Positions 1-7,494 of a stretch of 64,000 nt of DNA are shown here, piece after piece (within the stretch, counting starts at the first letter, position 1; each line of letters opens with the position of its first letter). The position numbers were made by a program, and so were the translations under genes. The notes under the pieces were generated by a model. It searched no databases, was not told where the DNA came from, and saw nothing but the letters and a program-made list of their open reading frames with translations. This DNA comes from Microvirga flavescens (GTDB taxonomy: Bacteria > Pseudomonadota > Alphaproteobacteria > Rhizobiales > Beijerinckiaceae): positions 248,001 through 312,000 of the forward strand of contig NZ_QMKH01000002.1 of NCBI RefSeq assembly GCF_003290125.1, read 5' to 3'.

Positions 1-1153
1 GCCAGGTGATCTCGACGTGACCATCGGGGACCGAGAGCGCGCCGTACTTGGCGGCATTGGTGGCCAGTTCGTGGAACGCCATGCCGAAGCAGACGGACTG
101 CCTCGGCGTAAGTCGCGTGGGTTCACCAGAAACGCGCACGCGCCCCATGTCGAGGCCGCCATAAGGCGCAAGCTCGGCGGAGAGAATTTCCGCGATCGAC
201 GCACCGTCCCACAATTCCTGCATCAGGATGTTGTGCGTCGCGGATAATGCAAAGAGGCGCGCCTCGAAGGTCTCCCTGAAGGCCGCGAGGCTCTTGCTGC
301 CGTTCAAGGTGAGCATGGCGAGCGATTGAACCACCGACAGGGTGTTCTTGACCCGGTGGTTCAGCTCGTGGACAAGCAGCTTTCGCCGCTCTTCCGCCTC
401 CTTGCCTTCGGTCACGTCGAGGCACGCGCCGACCATATGAGGGGCGGGTTGCCCATTCGTATCGCGCACGAGCCTGACACGGGAATACATCCACCGCACC
501 GCGCCGTCGGCCCTGATCGCCCTGAATTCATAATCGGCCCCGCCGCTCGTGCGCGCGGTGTGAACCGTTTGAGTGATCATCTCGTGGTCGTCGGGGTGGA
601 CAAAGTGGAGAAAGTCACGGCCCGCGCGCGGCGATTGGCTGGGCAGGACGCCGAACAGGCGGCAGAGCGCCGCATCCCACTCCACCTGATCCTCGCGCAT
701 GTTCCAGCGCCAGGTTCCCGTACCGGAGGCGTCCAGCACCGTCACCAACCGCCCCTGCGCCACCTCGAGCCGCTCCACAGCGGCCCGCAACGAAGCGGCC
801 ACGATGACCGACAGGCCCGCGCCGAAGAGATAAAGGCCCGACTCGGCAAACTGCTCCGCGGAGGACATATCCCCGCCCCGCGGGAAAACGAAAAGAGCCA
901 CCAGCACGCTCACCAGCACAGCGAAGGCTCCAGCCCCCGCCCCACCCAGAACGGCGGCCATGAGCACTACCGGATAAAGCGTGATGTCGAGAATATTGCC
1001 GCCGAGGATTGGAGTAAGCGCGAAACGCCCGAGAATAGCCGCAGACATCATCCCGGCTGTCACGAGATAAGAGACGGGCGAATTCGCCGGAACAACCTTC
1101 GTGTAACGGGTGAGCAAGGGAAAGACCCTCAGCGTGCCTTCACAGAATAACAT
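1..1153 (-). CDS. HWE-family sensor histidine kinase (partial, runs off left edge)
   Basis: The reading frame from an ATG at 1153 to the window edge gives 384 residues. About residues 20-125 are hydrophobic and look like a multi-pass membrane domain. A PAS_3-type domain follows at roughly 135-255. The phosphoacceptor box ELNHRVKN has its His at residue 266, and HELATNAAKYG is the N-box typical of HWE kinases; the frame ends just as the G1 region begins, so the rest of the ATPase domain lies outside. HWE kinases commonly feed the PhyR-NepR-EcfG cascade, and this gene is divergent from nepR-ecfG behind an EcfG-type promoter. I infer it is a general-stress kinase. An in-frame stop lies just upstream of the chosen ATG, which has no well-spaced ribosome-binding site, so an internal start (for example the Met-Met pair near residue 30) is possible. 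Confidence 0.9.
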   Translation of the reverse strand, partial: MLFCEGTLRVFPLLTRYTKVVPANSPVSYLVTAGMMSAAILGRFALTPILGGNILDITLYPVVLMAAVLGGAGAGAFAVLVSVLVALFVFPRGGDMSSAEQFAESGLYLFGAGLSVIVAASLRAAVERLEVAQGRLVTVLDASGTGTWRWNMREDQVEWDAALCRLFGVLPSQSPRAGRDFLHFVHPDDHEMITQTVHTARTSGGADYEFRAIRADGAVRWMYSRVRLVRDTNGQPAPHMVGACLDVTEGKEAEERRKLLVHELNHRVKNTLSVVQSLAMLTLNGSKSLAAFRETFEARLFALSATHNILMQELWDGASIAEILSAELAPYGGLDMGRVRVSGEPTRLTPRQSVCFGMAFHELATNAAKYGALSVPDGHVEITW

Positions 1154-1194
1154 TCCGTTGCAAAAGGTCTAGTATATAACATTCCGCTGCAAAA
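1147..1194. repeat. Pair of 19-bp direct repeats at the kinase start
   Basis: Two copies of ATAACATTCCGYTGCAAAA lie at 1147-1165 and 1176-1194. They differ at one base (T or C) and are 29 bp apart. The first copy contains the kinase start codon on the minus strand. Direct repeats about three helical turns apart can be regulator binding sites; a small local duplication is the alternative. Confidence 0.7.
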
Positions 1195-1287
1195 TATTTC
1201 AGTAATTCGAACCCGCTAATCGACCGCCCGAGCGACTTACGCGGCACAAGACTCTCCGCACCGCTCCCCTTTTTCTATCGAACAACA

Positions 1288-1312
1288 AACGTCATCGCCC
1301 CTGGATCGTTCC
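1288..1312 (-). promoter_or_regulatory. EcfG-type promoter for the histidine kinase
   Basis: On the minus strand GGAAC (1312-1308) is followed after exactly 16 bases by CGTT (1291-1288). This matches the alphaproteobacterial EcfG consensus GGAAC-N16/17-CGTT. It points toward the kinase at 1153 and would give a leader of about 130 nt. Confidence 0.75.
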
Positions 1313-1387
1313 TCGGCAAAGCCGTTCGCCGGCGACTGGCGCGGGCCTTGTCGAGGAAGTTATCCCCAACCTACTGCGCCCGTCTCA

Positions 1388-1412
1388 GGAACGATGCCTT
1401 GGCTAAGGCGTT
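1388..1412 (+). promoter_or_regulatory. EcfG-type promoter for nepR-ecfG
   Basis: GGAAC at 1388-1392, 16 bases, then CGTT at 1409-1412, an exact match to the EcfG consensus. It lies about 60 bp before the nepR start and implies positive autoregulation of the anti-sigma/sigma operon, as is known for this system in other Hyphomicrobiales. Confidence 0.82.
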
Positions 1413-1474
1413 GTTTCCTCAGCGACAGGGTTTGCCTTTGCGTGCGGCCCGGATGAGGGGAGGTTGCATAACCA

Positions 1475-1741
1475 ATGCGGCAGAACGATCCCAGTAAGCT
1501 GAAGTCTCCCGCTTACGGACGCGGCGCGGAAGACTTGGCGATAGGCTTGAAACGAGAAAAGCGGCCAGCCTTGAGCCGCTCTGTCCAGCACCAGATCGGG
1601 CGGCGTCTCCAAAGTTTCTATGACAGCCTGGCGCTCGATGAGCCGGTGCCACCGCGATTCATGGAAATCATCGACCAGCTCGAGCAGTTCGAGTGCGGCC
1701 AGGACGACGCGGGGCGCAACCGGAGGAAGCAGCATTCATGA
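1475..1741 (+). CDS. nepR: NepR anti-sigma factor
   Basis: An 88-residue protein whose centre (about residues 28-70, KRPALSRSVQHQIGRRLQ onward) carries the two helices of NepR that clamp sigma-EcfG. NepR holds EcfG inactive until phosphorylated PhyR displaces it. The stop codon overlaps the ecfG start in an ATGA arrangement, indicating translational coupling and a balanced ratio of the two proteins. An exact EcfG promoter sits just upstream. A GGGAGG lies about 11 nt before the ATG, which is longer than usual spacing. Confidence 0.88.
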   Translation: MRQNDPSKLKSPAYGRGAEDLAIGLKREKRPALSRSVQHQIGRRLQSFYDSLALDEPVPPRFMEIIDQLEQFECGQDDAGRNRRKQHS

Positions 1742-2286
1742 GCATCGACAATACCCTGCGCGACGCCATGCTGAAGGCAACCCCGAACCTCCGTGCCTTC
1801 GCCATCTCGCTCACGAACAACGTCGACAGAGCCGACGATCTCGTTCAGGAAACGTTGATGCGCGCCATCGCGAATATCAGTCGCTTTCACCCTGGCACGA
1901 ACATGCAGGCGTGGCTCTTTACGATCTTGCGCAACCTGTTCCACTCGGAATACCGCAAGCGGCGGCGGGAGGTTGAGGATGCGGACGGGAAATATGCCGC
2001 GACCCTCGCGGTTCAGCCGGCACAAGGCGCGCACCTAGACTTCGAGGACCTGCAAAGAGCCCTCGCCCAACTCCCCCCCGATCAGCGGGAGGCGCTTCTC
2101 CTGGTGGGCGCGTCGGGCTTTTCGTACGAGCAGGCTGCGGAGATCTGCGATTGCGCCGTCGGCACGATCAAGAGCCGCGTCAACCGCGCCCGCAACCGGC
2201 TGGCCGAACTGATGCACTTGACCGACATGGATGAGGATCTCGGCCCGGACCAGATCACCCGCTCGGTCATGCAGGCGGTCGCATAA
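1738..2286 (+). CDS. ecfG: ECF sigma factor EcfG, general stress response
   Basis: A 182-residue group-15 (EcfG) sigma factor. The sigma-2 region covers about residues 17-80 (DLVQETLMRAIANI and the WLFTILRN segment) and the sigma-4 region about 100-160, with the LPPDQREALLLVGASGFSYE motif followed by the helix-turn-helix GTIKSRVNRARNRL. It directs RNA polymerase to GGAAC-CGTT promoters under general stress. It is translationally coupled to nepR. The start was placed at the ATG overlapping the nepR stop; a GGAGG lies upstream. No phyR is present in the window, so the response-regulator partner must be encoded elsewhere, perhaps beyond the left edge. Confidence 0.95.
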   Translation: MSIDNTLRDAMLKATPNLRAFAISLTNNVDRADDLVQETLMRAIANISRFHPGTNMQAWLFTILRNLFHSEYRKRRREVEDADGKYAATLAVQPAQGAHLDFEDLQRALAQLPPDQREALLLVGASGFSYEQAAEICDCAVGTIKSRVNRARNRLAELMHLTDMDEDLGPDQITRSVMQAVA

Positions 2287-2313
2287 GGGCGACCGGCCCG
2301 TATTGTTCGGCCA

Positions 2314-2595
2314 TTAGCGGCGGCGGAATTGCGGGTTGCCGCGCTGTGGCGGACGCGGGCCCGAGGACGCGCCGGAATCCTTGTGGCGGAAAATCAGCCG
2401 CCCCTTCTCGAGGTCGTAAGGGGACATCTCGACGGTCACGCGGTCGCCCGCCAGCGTCTTGATGCGGTTCTTCTTCATCTTACCTGCGGTGTAGGCAATC
2501 ACCTCATGCCCGTTGTCCAGCTGCACCCGATAGCGGGCGTCCGGCAGAATTTCGGTCACGAGACCCTCGAAGGTGATGAGTTCTTCCTTTGCCAT
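2314..2595 (-). CDS. infA: Translation initiation factor IF-1
   Basis: A 93-residue protein with the single S1/OB fold of IF-1 over residues 1-72, starting [11 protein letters not shown] and including the [17 protein letters not shown] region. IF-1 occupies the ribosomal A site during initiation. The final 20 residues form a Gly/Pro/Arg-rich tail that most 72-residue IF-1 proteins lack; such tails occur in some alphaproteobacteria. It lies downstream of cspA on the same strand, but a strong terminator separates the two, so it is probably read from its own promoter or by readthrough. Confidence 0.95.
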   Translation of the reverse strand: MAKEELITFEGLVTEILPDARYRVQLDNGHEVIAYTAGKMKKNRIKTLAGDRVTVEMSPYDLEKGRLIFRHKDSGASSGPRPPQRGNPQFRRR

Positions 2596-2616
2596 TAAAG
2601 CCTTCCGTTAAACAAC

Positions 2617-2644
2617 AAAAAGGCCGCCCCGAACCGGAACGGCC
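2617..2644 (-). terminator. Rho-independent terminator of cspA
   Basis: On the minus strand a 9-bp GC-rich stem (two G-U pairs) with a 5-nt loop spans 2644-2622 and is followed by TTTTT. It lies 46 bp past the cspA stop and before infA. Confidence 0.85.
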
Positions 2645-2690
2645 ATCTGCAGGAGGACGCGACTGGTCCCGCCCTCCGGCAAAAAATGAC

Positions 2691-2900
2691 TTACGCGTTC
2701 TGCAGGTTCACAGCAGACGTCTTGCCCGTGCGCTGGTCCGTCTGAAGCTCGTAAGAGATCTTCTGACCCTCGCGGAGGCCACGCAGGCCGGCACGCTCAA
2801 GAGCGGTAGCATGGACGAAAACGTCCTTGCCGCCATTGTCCGGCTGAATGAAGCCATAGCCCTTGGTCCCGTTGTACCACTTCACCGTTCCGGTTTCCAT
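2691..2900 (-). CDS. CspA-family cold-shock protein
   Basis: A 69-residue single cold-shock domain protein. RNP1 is seen as KGYGFIQPD and RNP2 as DVFVHATAL. It binds single-stranded RNA and DNA and acts as an RNA chaperone. The ATG at 2900 was chosen because GAAGGG lies 8 nt upstream; a GTG three codons earlier abuts that site and is less likely. It is followed by its own terminator. Which csp paralogue this is cannot be told from the sequence. Confidence 0.95.
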   Translation of the reverse strand: METGTVKWYNGTKGYGFIQPDNGGKDVFVHATALERAGLRGLREGQKISYELQTDQRTGKTSAVNLQNA

Positions 2901-3245
2901 CTGGAACACCCTTCACTATCGTTTGCACGTGGACGGAGCGCCGATTGCCGATCCGTCAATGGTCGAGTTTGGTAGAGAGGAGACGTGCGCCCGGCAGTGC
3001 CAGAGGCGAAGCAGCCCATTCGTCCGGCCAAATGTCGATGGGAATTTAACTAAGAGATACCCCCAAAAAAGGCAAGGTCTACCCTTGGCTAAGATGCCAT
3101 AAGCGGTCACGAAGCCTGGCAATAGTCCATTTCATCTTGTCAGGCGGATGGGTATCGGGACGGGTTCAGAGCCCCTCTCCCTTAGTGAAGATGCCTTCCC
3201 TCACGCGGGATAATACCCATATATCGCGGAAAAGGAATTGAACGC
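2901..3245. other. Intergenic region upstream of cspA
   Basis: About 345 bp without a convincing gene between the divergent cspA and an unknown gene. A weak minus-strand promoter may be present (TTGCCT at 3075-3070, 17 bp, TAGTTA at 3052-3047). It would give cspA a leader of about 140 nt, as many cold-shock genes have. No other element is recognised. Confidence 0.35.
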
Positions 3246-3620
3246 ATGGCCGGAATTTCCGTCACGCTTGAGGGCGACAACATCCAGCTCGCCTTCAAGA
3301 AAGGCGAACAGTCGACCGCAGTGGTGATGGACCCGCAAGCCGCCCGCTCCCTGGTGAAGGCGGTCAGCCAGCTTCTTTTCGTGATCGGCGAAAGCGACGA
3401 GGACGACATCGGGGCTGAGGAAGATCTCGTGGATGTCACGTCGCAGACCATCGACATCGGCATGGACGAGAACGGGCAGGCGGTGATCGCGATGCAGGCG
3501 GGCCAAATGCCGCCCTTCATGCTGCGCCTCAAGGACGATGAGGCGCGCCATATAGCCCAAAGCCTCATCGAGATCCTGAACAGCCCGCGCGATGTCCGGA
3601 TCTCCTTCGGCGACCATTAA
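3246..3620 (+). CDS. Hypothetical protein, acidic, 124 aa
   Basis: I do not recognise the family. The protein is 124 residues, with no signal peptide and no membrane segment, so it is probably cytoplasmic. It has a strongly acidic patch at about residues 49-63. A C-terminal part (LKDDEARHIAQSLIEILN) looks like an amphipathic helix, while the N-terminal half has alternating beta-like segments. An AAGGA site lies about 10 nt before the ATG. It stands alone between cspA and a methyltransferase; codon use is like its neighbours, which supports a real gene. Confidence 0.8.
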   Translation: MAGISVTLEGDNIQLAFKKGEQSTAVVMDPQAARSLVKAVSQLLFVIGESDEDDIGAEEDLVDVTSQTIDIGMDENGQAVIAMQAGQMPPFMLRLKDDEARHIAQSLIEILNSPRDVRISFGDH

Positions 3621-3637
3621 GCCGATCTCGCATCTCT

Positions 3638-3710
3638 TTGAAACACGATCAGCTTCTCCGCTCCTCTGATCCGGGCGAACAACCGACTCTCCTGTTCTGA
3701 CCGCGCTCTA
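3638..3710 (+). repeat. Dispersed intergenic repeat, copy A
   Basis: The segment TTGAAACACGATCAGC ... GGCGAACAACCG ... TTCTGA ... GCTCTA is closely similar to 20996-21081, and its right half to 14548-14580 and the complement of 45289-45330. All copies lie between genes. It resembles the palindromic ACCGGTTCCCACTT...GATCATGCTCTA elements scattered in Hyphomicrobiales genomes. Confidence 0.65.
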
Positions 3711-3860
3711 AGGGAGCAACAAACGCCTACCCTCCATATCGGCTGGCTGCGGGAACGCCATCATTTGCGGCGCGTGGACGCATGATCGCAATTGGACGCC
3801 ACGTGAGCGGATCGCTATGATCGATTGATATAACGTTTAACACTTATTTCGAGGGCAAAG

Positions 3861-5441
3861 ATGGCGGCGAACTGGGCGGAAGGGTATGTCGTGGACATTG
3901 GCTATACTCATGGGTTTTACCGGGAGTTGAGCCCCAGTTTTCTGAGTTTTGCCGCCGCGGCCCAAGGAATTCAGGTTCCCGGGCGCGCCATCGAACCACT
4001 GACTTATTGCGAACTGGGGTGCGGCCAGGGATTTTCGACCAATCTCCTGGCGGCCGCGCATCCGCACATCCAGTTTCATGCGACCGACTTCAATCCTGCA
4101 CACATCGCCGGTGCCTGGGAACTGGCGAAGGAGGCGCAACTCAAAAACATCGCCTTCTACGACGACAGCTTCGAGGAGTTCCTGAAGCGCGACGACCTTC
4201 CGGATTTTGACTTCATCACGCTTCACGGCATCTACAGCTGGATCTCGCCGGAAAACCGCAAGACGATCGTGCGCTTCATCCGCGACAAGCTCAAGCCGGG
4301 CGGCCTCGTCTACATCTCCTACAACGCCATGCCGGGATGGAGCGCGACCATGCCGTTGCGACGTTTGCTGGTGGAACACGCGGAGACGGTCGGGTCGGGA
4401 TCCCGCTCGGCCCGCATCAAGGCCTCGCTCGAATTCGCTTCCCGCCTTCAGGCCCTGAATGCGCAATACTTCGAAAAAAATCCCCAGGTCTCCAAGACGC
4501 TAGAGAAGATCAAGACGCACGACCCCAACTACGTTGCCCATGAATACTTCAATCGGGACCTGCATCCGTTCTACTTCTGCGATGTGGCGGAAGAGCTTGC
4601 AGAGGCAAAACTCCAATGGGTGGGCTTCGCCGGCCTCACGGAAGCGATCGAGGAATTGCACCTGTCACAAGAGCAGTTGCAGTTGCTGTCGGAAATTGAC
4701 GATGTCGCACTCCGGCAGACGATCCGGGATCATATCATCAACCAGCAATTCCGCCGCGACATCTTCGTCAAAGGCCCGATCAAGCTCGCCCCGACCGCAG
4801 TCCGGGCCATGTGGCTCGACACGCGTTTTGCCCTCTCCGTCACCGTTTCGGACCTGCCCAAGAAGGTCGCCGGCGTTCGCAGCGCCCTCGCCATGCGCGA
4901 GGACGTTCTCGAAGCCATCGGCTCGGCTCTTGCGAACGGTCCGCGCACGTTGAGGGAAATGCTGGAGGAGCCGACGCTGGCAAAGGCAAATTTTACCAGC
5001 CTGATCCGCACGTTGACCGCTCTGATCGGACAAGGTTCATGCGTTCCTTGTCTGCCCCCGCAGGATCTTGCGGAGCGGCAGGCCCAGACGGACCGCCTGA
5101 ACATGGCCATCGCCAGACATGCGCGCCATGAGAAAAAGCTGAGATATTTCGCATCGGGCGAGACTGGATCGGCCTTTGGGATCGACCGTCTTCAGCAACT
5201 CTTCTGGCTTGGTCTTCGCACGGGCGAAAAGGACGTCCCGCTTTTCGTGGCGGAGATCCTTCGTCAGGCGGGCCAGCGTCTCTTGCAAGAGGGCAAGCCC
5301 GTCGAAAATGACGAGGAAAATCTGGCCCTGGCCCGGACCCGTTTCGAAACGGTCAAATCCCTGAACCTGCAAACCTGGAAGAACCTGGGTATCGCCGTCG
5401 AAGAGCCGACCACCTCGAAAGCCCAGAAAGCAAAGCGATAA
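3861..5441 (+). CDS. Class I SAM-dependent methyltransferase with methyltransferase regulatory domain
   Basis: A 526-residue protein. SAM-binding motif I is CELGCGQGFSTN at about residues 50-61, followed by HATDFNPAHIAGA (motif II) and a LKPGGLVYISYNAMPG motif near residues 145-160. The middle third (about 220-320) matches the methyltransferase regulatory domain (PF10119) found in proteins related to PKMT-type methylases of rickettsiae and other alphaproteobacteria. The substrate is unknown; protein lysine methylation is known for some relatives and is only a guess here. A GAGGG site lies 6 nt before the ATG. It is a single-gene unit ending in a hairpin. Confidence 0.88.
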   Translation: MAANWAEGYVVDIGYTHGFYRELSPSFLSFAAAAQGIQVPGRAIEPLTYCELGCGQGFSTNLLAAAHPHIQFHATDFNPAHIAGAWELAKEAQLKNIAFYDDSFEEFLKRDDLPDFDFITLHGIYSWISPENRKTIVRFIRDKLKPGGLVYISYNAMPGWSATMPLRRLLVEHAETVGSGSRSARIKASLEFASRLQALNAQYFEKNPQVSKTLEKIKTHDPNYVAHEYFNRDLHPFYFCDVAEELAEAKLQWVGFAGLTEAIEELHLSQEQLQLLSEIDDVALRQTIRDHIINQQFRRDIFVKGPIKLAPTAVRAMWLDTRFALSVTVSDLPKKVAGVRSALAMREDVLEAIGSALANGPRTLREMLEEPTLAKANFTSLIRTLTALIGQGSCVPCLPPQDLAERQAQTDRLNMAIARHARHEKKLRYFASGETGSAFGIDRLQQLFWLGLRTGEKDVPLFVAEILRQAGQRLLQEGKPVENDEENLALARTRFETVKSLNLQTWKNLGIAVEEPTTSKAQKAKR

Positions 5442-5459
5442 GGCTGCAGATGCGTAACG

Positions 5460-5485
5460 GGTGGCTGGGAGAGATCCCAGCCACC
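5460..5485. terminator. Bidirectional hairpin between convergent genes
   Basis: A perfect 11-bp inverted repeat GGTGGCTGGGA/TCCCAGCCACC with a GAGA loop lies between the methyltransferase stop and the end of the convergent Tim44-like gene. There is no U-run, so its strength as an intrinsic terminator is uncertain. Confidence 0.65.
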
Positions 5486-5492
5486 CTATCAC

Positions 5493-6488
5493 TCAGTTCA
5501 GTTGCTGAATGGCGGACAATTTCCACGGCCCGCCCTGGTCGCGTCGGAACGTCCAGATTTCCGTCGCCTCGGTCGGAACGGCCGGATCACCTTCGACGAC
5601 GCGCCCACTCGCCTTTTCCCGCGTCACATCGACAAGGGAATAGCGCATGGCGACGGTCGCATATTCGGCGCTTCCCTCACGCCATGCCTCGGCGAGGTCG
5701 CCCTGCAGAAGGCGGACGTCCGAGACGGAATTGACGAGCCCGCGCGAGGCGTAATCGTTCAACTCCTCCTGGATGTAGCCCGCCATTTCCGGCGTTGCCG
5801 ATTGCCAGATCGTGGCGACATCGCCCCGCGAATAGGCACCCTGGATATCGGTGAGCGCCTTCTCGAAAGCGGCATAGTCTTGCTCTCCGACGCGGACTTC
5901 ATCGCGGGTCGCGCCCGGGCCTGAAGCCTGCGCACGCTGGGAGCCCAGTCCGCCCAACGCGGAGCCATAGCTACTGCCGGCCGGGCGCGGGGAAGGACCC
6001 GGCGACGGGCTCGCATAGGCATGGCCGGCAAAGGCCGGCTGCTGGCGGCGGCGGAACCACTTCATGGCAAAGGATACCAGCAAGGCGATCAGGCCGATCT
6101 GCAAGACGAGCCCGAGGATCGAGCCGAGGCCGCTGAGACCGCCGAAGAAACCGTTGCCCATCAGCATACCGAAAAGACCCGCGCCGAGAAGTCCGGCGGC
6201 GAGACCCGTTCCAAAACCGAAGCGGCGCGGTTGCGCGGCCGTTCCGACCGGCGGAACCGTTCTTTGGTCCATCGGGCCGAGATTGGGGGTTTGCGAGCGC
6301 TGGATTGGCGCAGCCGTGTTCGGCGCGGTGCTCGTTGCCGGAGGGGCGCTCCAGGTGCGCGCGCCGCGCGAGCCGAAGCTGCTGCGTCCGCCGCCCATCC
6401 GCGCCTCGGCAACGCCTGCGGCCAGGGTCAACACGACGGCCAGCATGGCAACGGCGCTCTTTCGATGAAAATACGAAGTCTTCGTCAC
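5493..6488 (-). CDS. Tim44-like domain membrane protein
   Basis: A 331-residue protein with an N-terminal signal or anchor (about residues 10-29), a low-complexity Ser/Pro/Gln region, a Gly-rich hydrophobic stretch (about 90-150) ending KWFRRRQQP, and a C-terminal Tim44-like domain (about 195-331, YAAFEKALTDIQGAYSRGD to the last residue). The mitochondrial homologue tethers the import motor to membranes. The role of the bacterial proteins is not settled; membrane-associated scaffolding is the usual assumption. It stands alone, convergent with the methyltransferase. Confidence 0.88.
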   Translation of the reverse strand: MTKTSYFHRKSAVAMLAVVLTLAAGVAEARMGGGRSSFGSRGARTWSAPPATSTAPNTAAPIQRSQTPNLGPMDQRTVPPVGTAAQPRRFGFGTGLAAGLLGAGLFGMLMGNGFFGGLSGLGSILGLVLQIGLIALLVSFAMKWFRRRQQPAFAGHAYASPSPGPSPRPAGSSYGSALGGLGSQRAQASGPGATRDEVRVGEQDYAAFEKALTDIQGAYSRGDVATIWQSATPEMAGYIQEELNDYASRGLVNSVSDVRLLQGDLAEAWREGSAEYATVAMRYSLVDVTREKASGRVVEGDPAVPTEATEIWTFRRDQGGPWKLSAIQQLN

Positions 6489-6572
6489 AGAAACATTCCT
6501 CCCCGCCCCATGTAAGCATGGCTTCGCGCCGTCAAAAGGGGAGCGGCGATCTTTTTGAAGAGGGCAAGAGTG

Positions 6573-7169
6573 TCAGGACGAGGCGAGGAGACGGCGCACC
6601 CGGCGCCGGGCCGCGGCGAAACGGCCCCGTCCGTTCGCGGCACGCCATCGCGCGAAGGATGCTTTCGCCGCGGCAAGGTTGTGGCGGATGCGGGCGACGA
6701 TCATCCTCGCCTGCCGCCAGAATTTCGTCCGCATAAGCCGCTCATGAACGAAATCGCGAATGGCCAGGGATTTGGCGAAGCACCAGGCGAACCAGCGGAT
6801 GCTCAGAAGCTTGCCCCGCCCGATGGCGAAAAGACGCTCGGCCAGCCCGACGCCGATAACCTTCGCGAGCGCGAAGACGAAAAGCCCCGCACCGACATGC
6901 CCGAGCCCCATCAGGTAGAGCCCGTAGATCTTGAAGGGCTCGATGATCGCCAGCGGGACGAGAAAGAGCGTGAGGATCCCGTACGGTGGCAGCCGTGCGA
7001 TCAGCGCCTCGAGCCGCCGCATGACGTCGATCCGGGCCAGCCGCCGGACCGCCGGAACGACGACTGCCCGAAACGCGTCGTCGACGATCACCACCACAAT
7101 CGCCAGGGCCAGAAGCGGCCCTTTCAGGATGCGCTTCAATGTGAGGTGGGGTTGACGGCGATGGTCCAT
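6573..7169 (-). CDS. Hypothetical membrane protein, 198 aa
   Basis: I do not recognise a named family. About three hydrophobic segments are visible: one near residues 17-40 (LLALAIVVVIV), and two between about 62 and 110 (GILTLFLVPLAIIEPF and GAGLFVFALAKVIGVG). The C-terminal third is soluble and rich in Arg, ending in RRRVRRLLASS. The ATG at 7169 was preferred over a TTG two codons upstream. It lies next to the Tim44-like gene on the same strand, with an 84-bp gap. Confidence 0.78.
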   Translation of the reverse strand: MDHRRQPHLTLKRILKGPLLALAIVVVIVDDAFRAVVVPAVRRLARIDVMRRLEALIARLPPYGILTLFLVPLAIIEPFKIYGLYLMGLGHVGAGLFVFALAKVIGVGLAERLFAIGRGKLLSIRWFAWCFAKSLAIRDFVHERLMRTKFWRQARMIVARIRHNLAAAKASFARWRAANGRGRFAAARRRVRRLLASS

Positions 7170-7344
7170 TCTCAACTCGTGAATCTCGTCGGCGGGATGA
7201 CGCTCTGAAATTGTGGGCGATCTAAGGCTGAATTGAACGGCAACGCTTGACGTAACGTCCGCAAGCTTACGCTTAAGATAATGCGCTCGGCGGCCACGCT
7301 CCCAAGGCCTTAAAGAAAGTTAACAAAACGTAAAACGCATCAGT

Positions 7345-7359
7345 GTTCCATTTTTGTTC
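7345..7359 (+). promoter_or_regulatory. LexA box 1
   Basis: GTTC-N7-GTTC (7345-7348 and 7356-7359), an exact match to the alphaproteobacterial LexA operator, 136 bp before the polymerase start. Confidence 0.75.
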
Positions 7360-7461
7360 GAAACCTCTGAACGCATTCCTGTACAATGGATGCCGAGCCG
7401 GAGGCCATCACTTCTTCCCCGTTATTCACAGGGTCTGGTCTTGATGGAGGCATCGGGGTAT

Positions 7462-7476
7462 GTTCTTTTTTTGTTC
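7462..7476 (+). promoter_or_regulatory. LexA box 2
   Basis: A second exact GTTC-N7-GTTC (7462-7465 and 7473-7476; the spacer is seven Ts) lying 18 bp before the ATG at 7495. Together with box 1 it indicates SOS control of the downstream polymerase. Confidence 0.78.
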
Positions 7477-7494
7477 TCGACATCATGGAAAGAC

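Noticed and set aside
326-1150. A 274-codon plus-strand frame at the left end
   Set aside because: The minus strand encodes a kinase with PAS, H-box and N-box; the plus frame is its shadow.
7327-7348. Possible minus-strand EcfG promoter (AACG to GTTCC) before the polymerase
   Set aside because: The spacer is 14 bp, outside the 16-17 bp the sigma factor uses.
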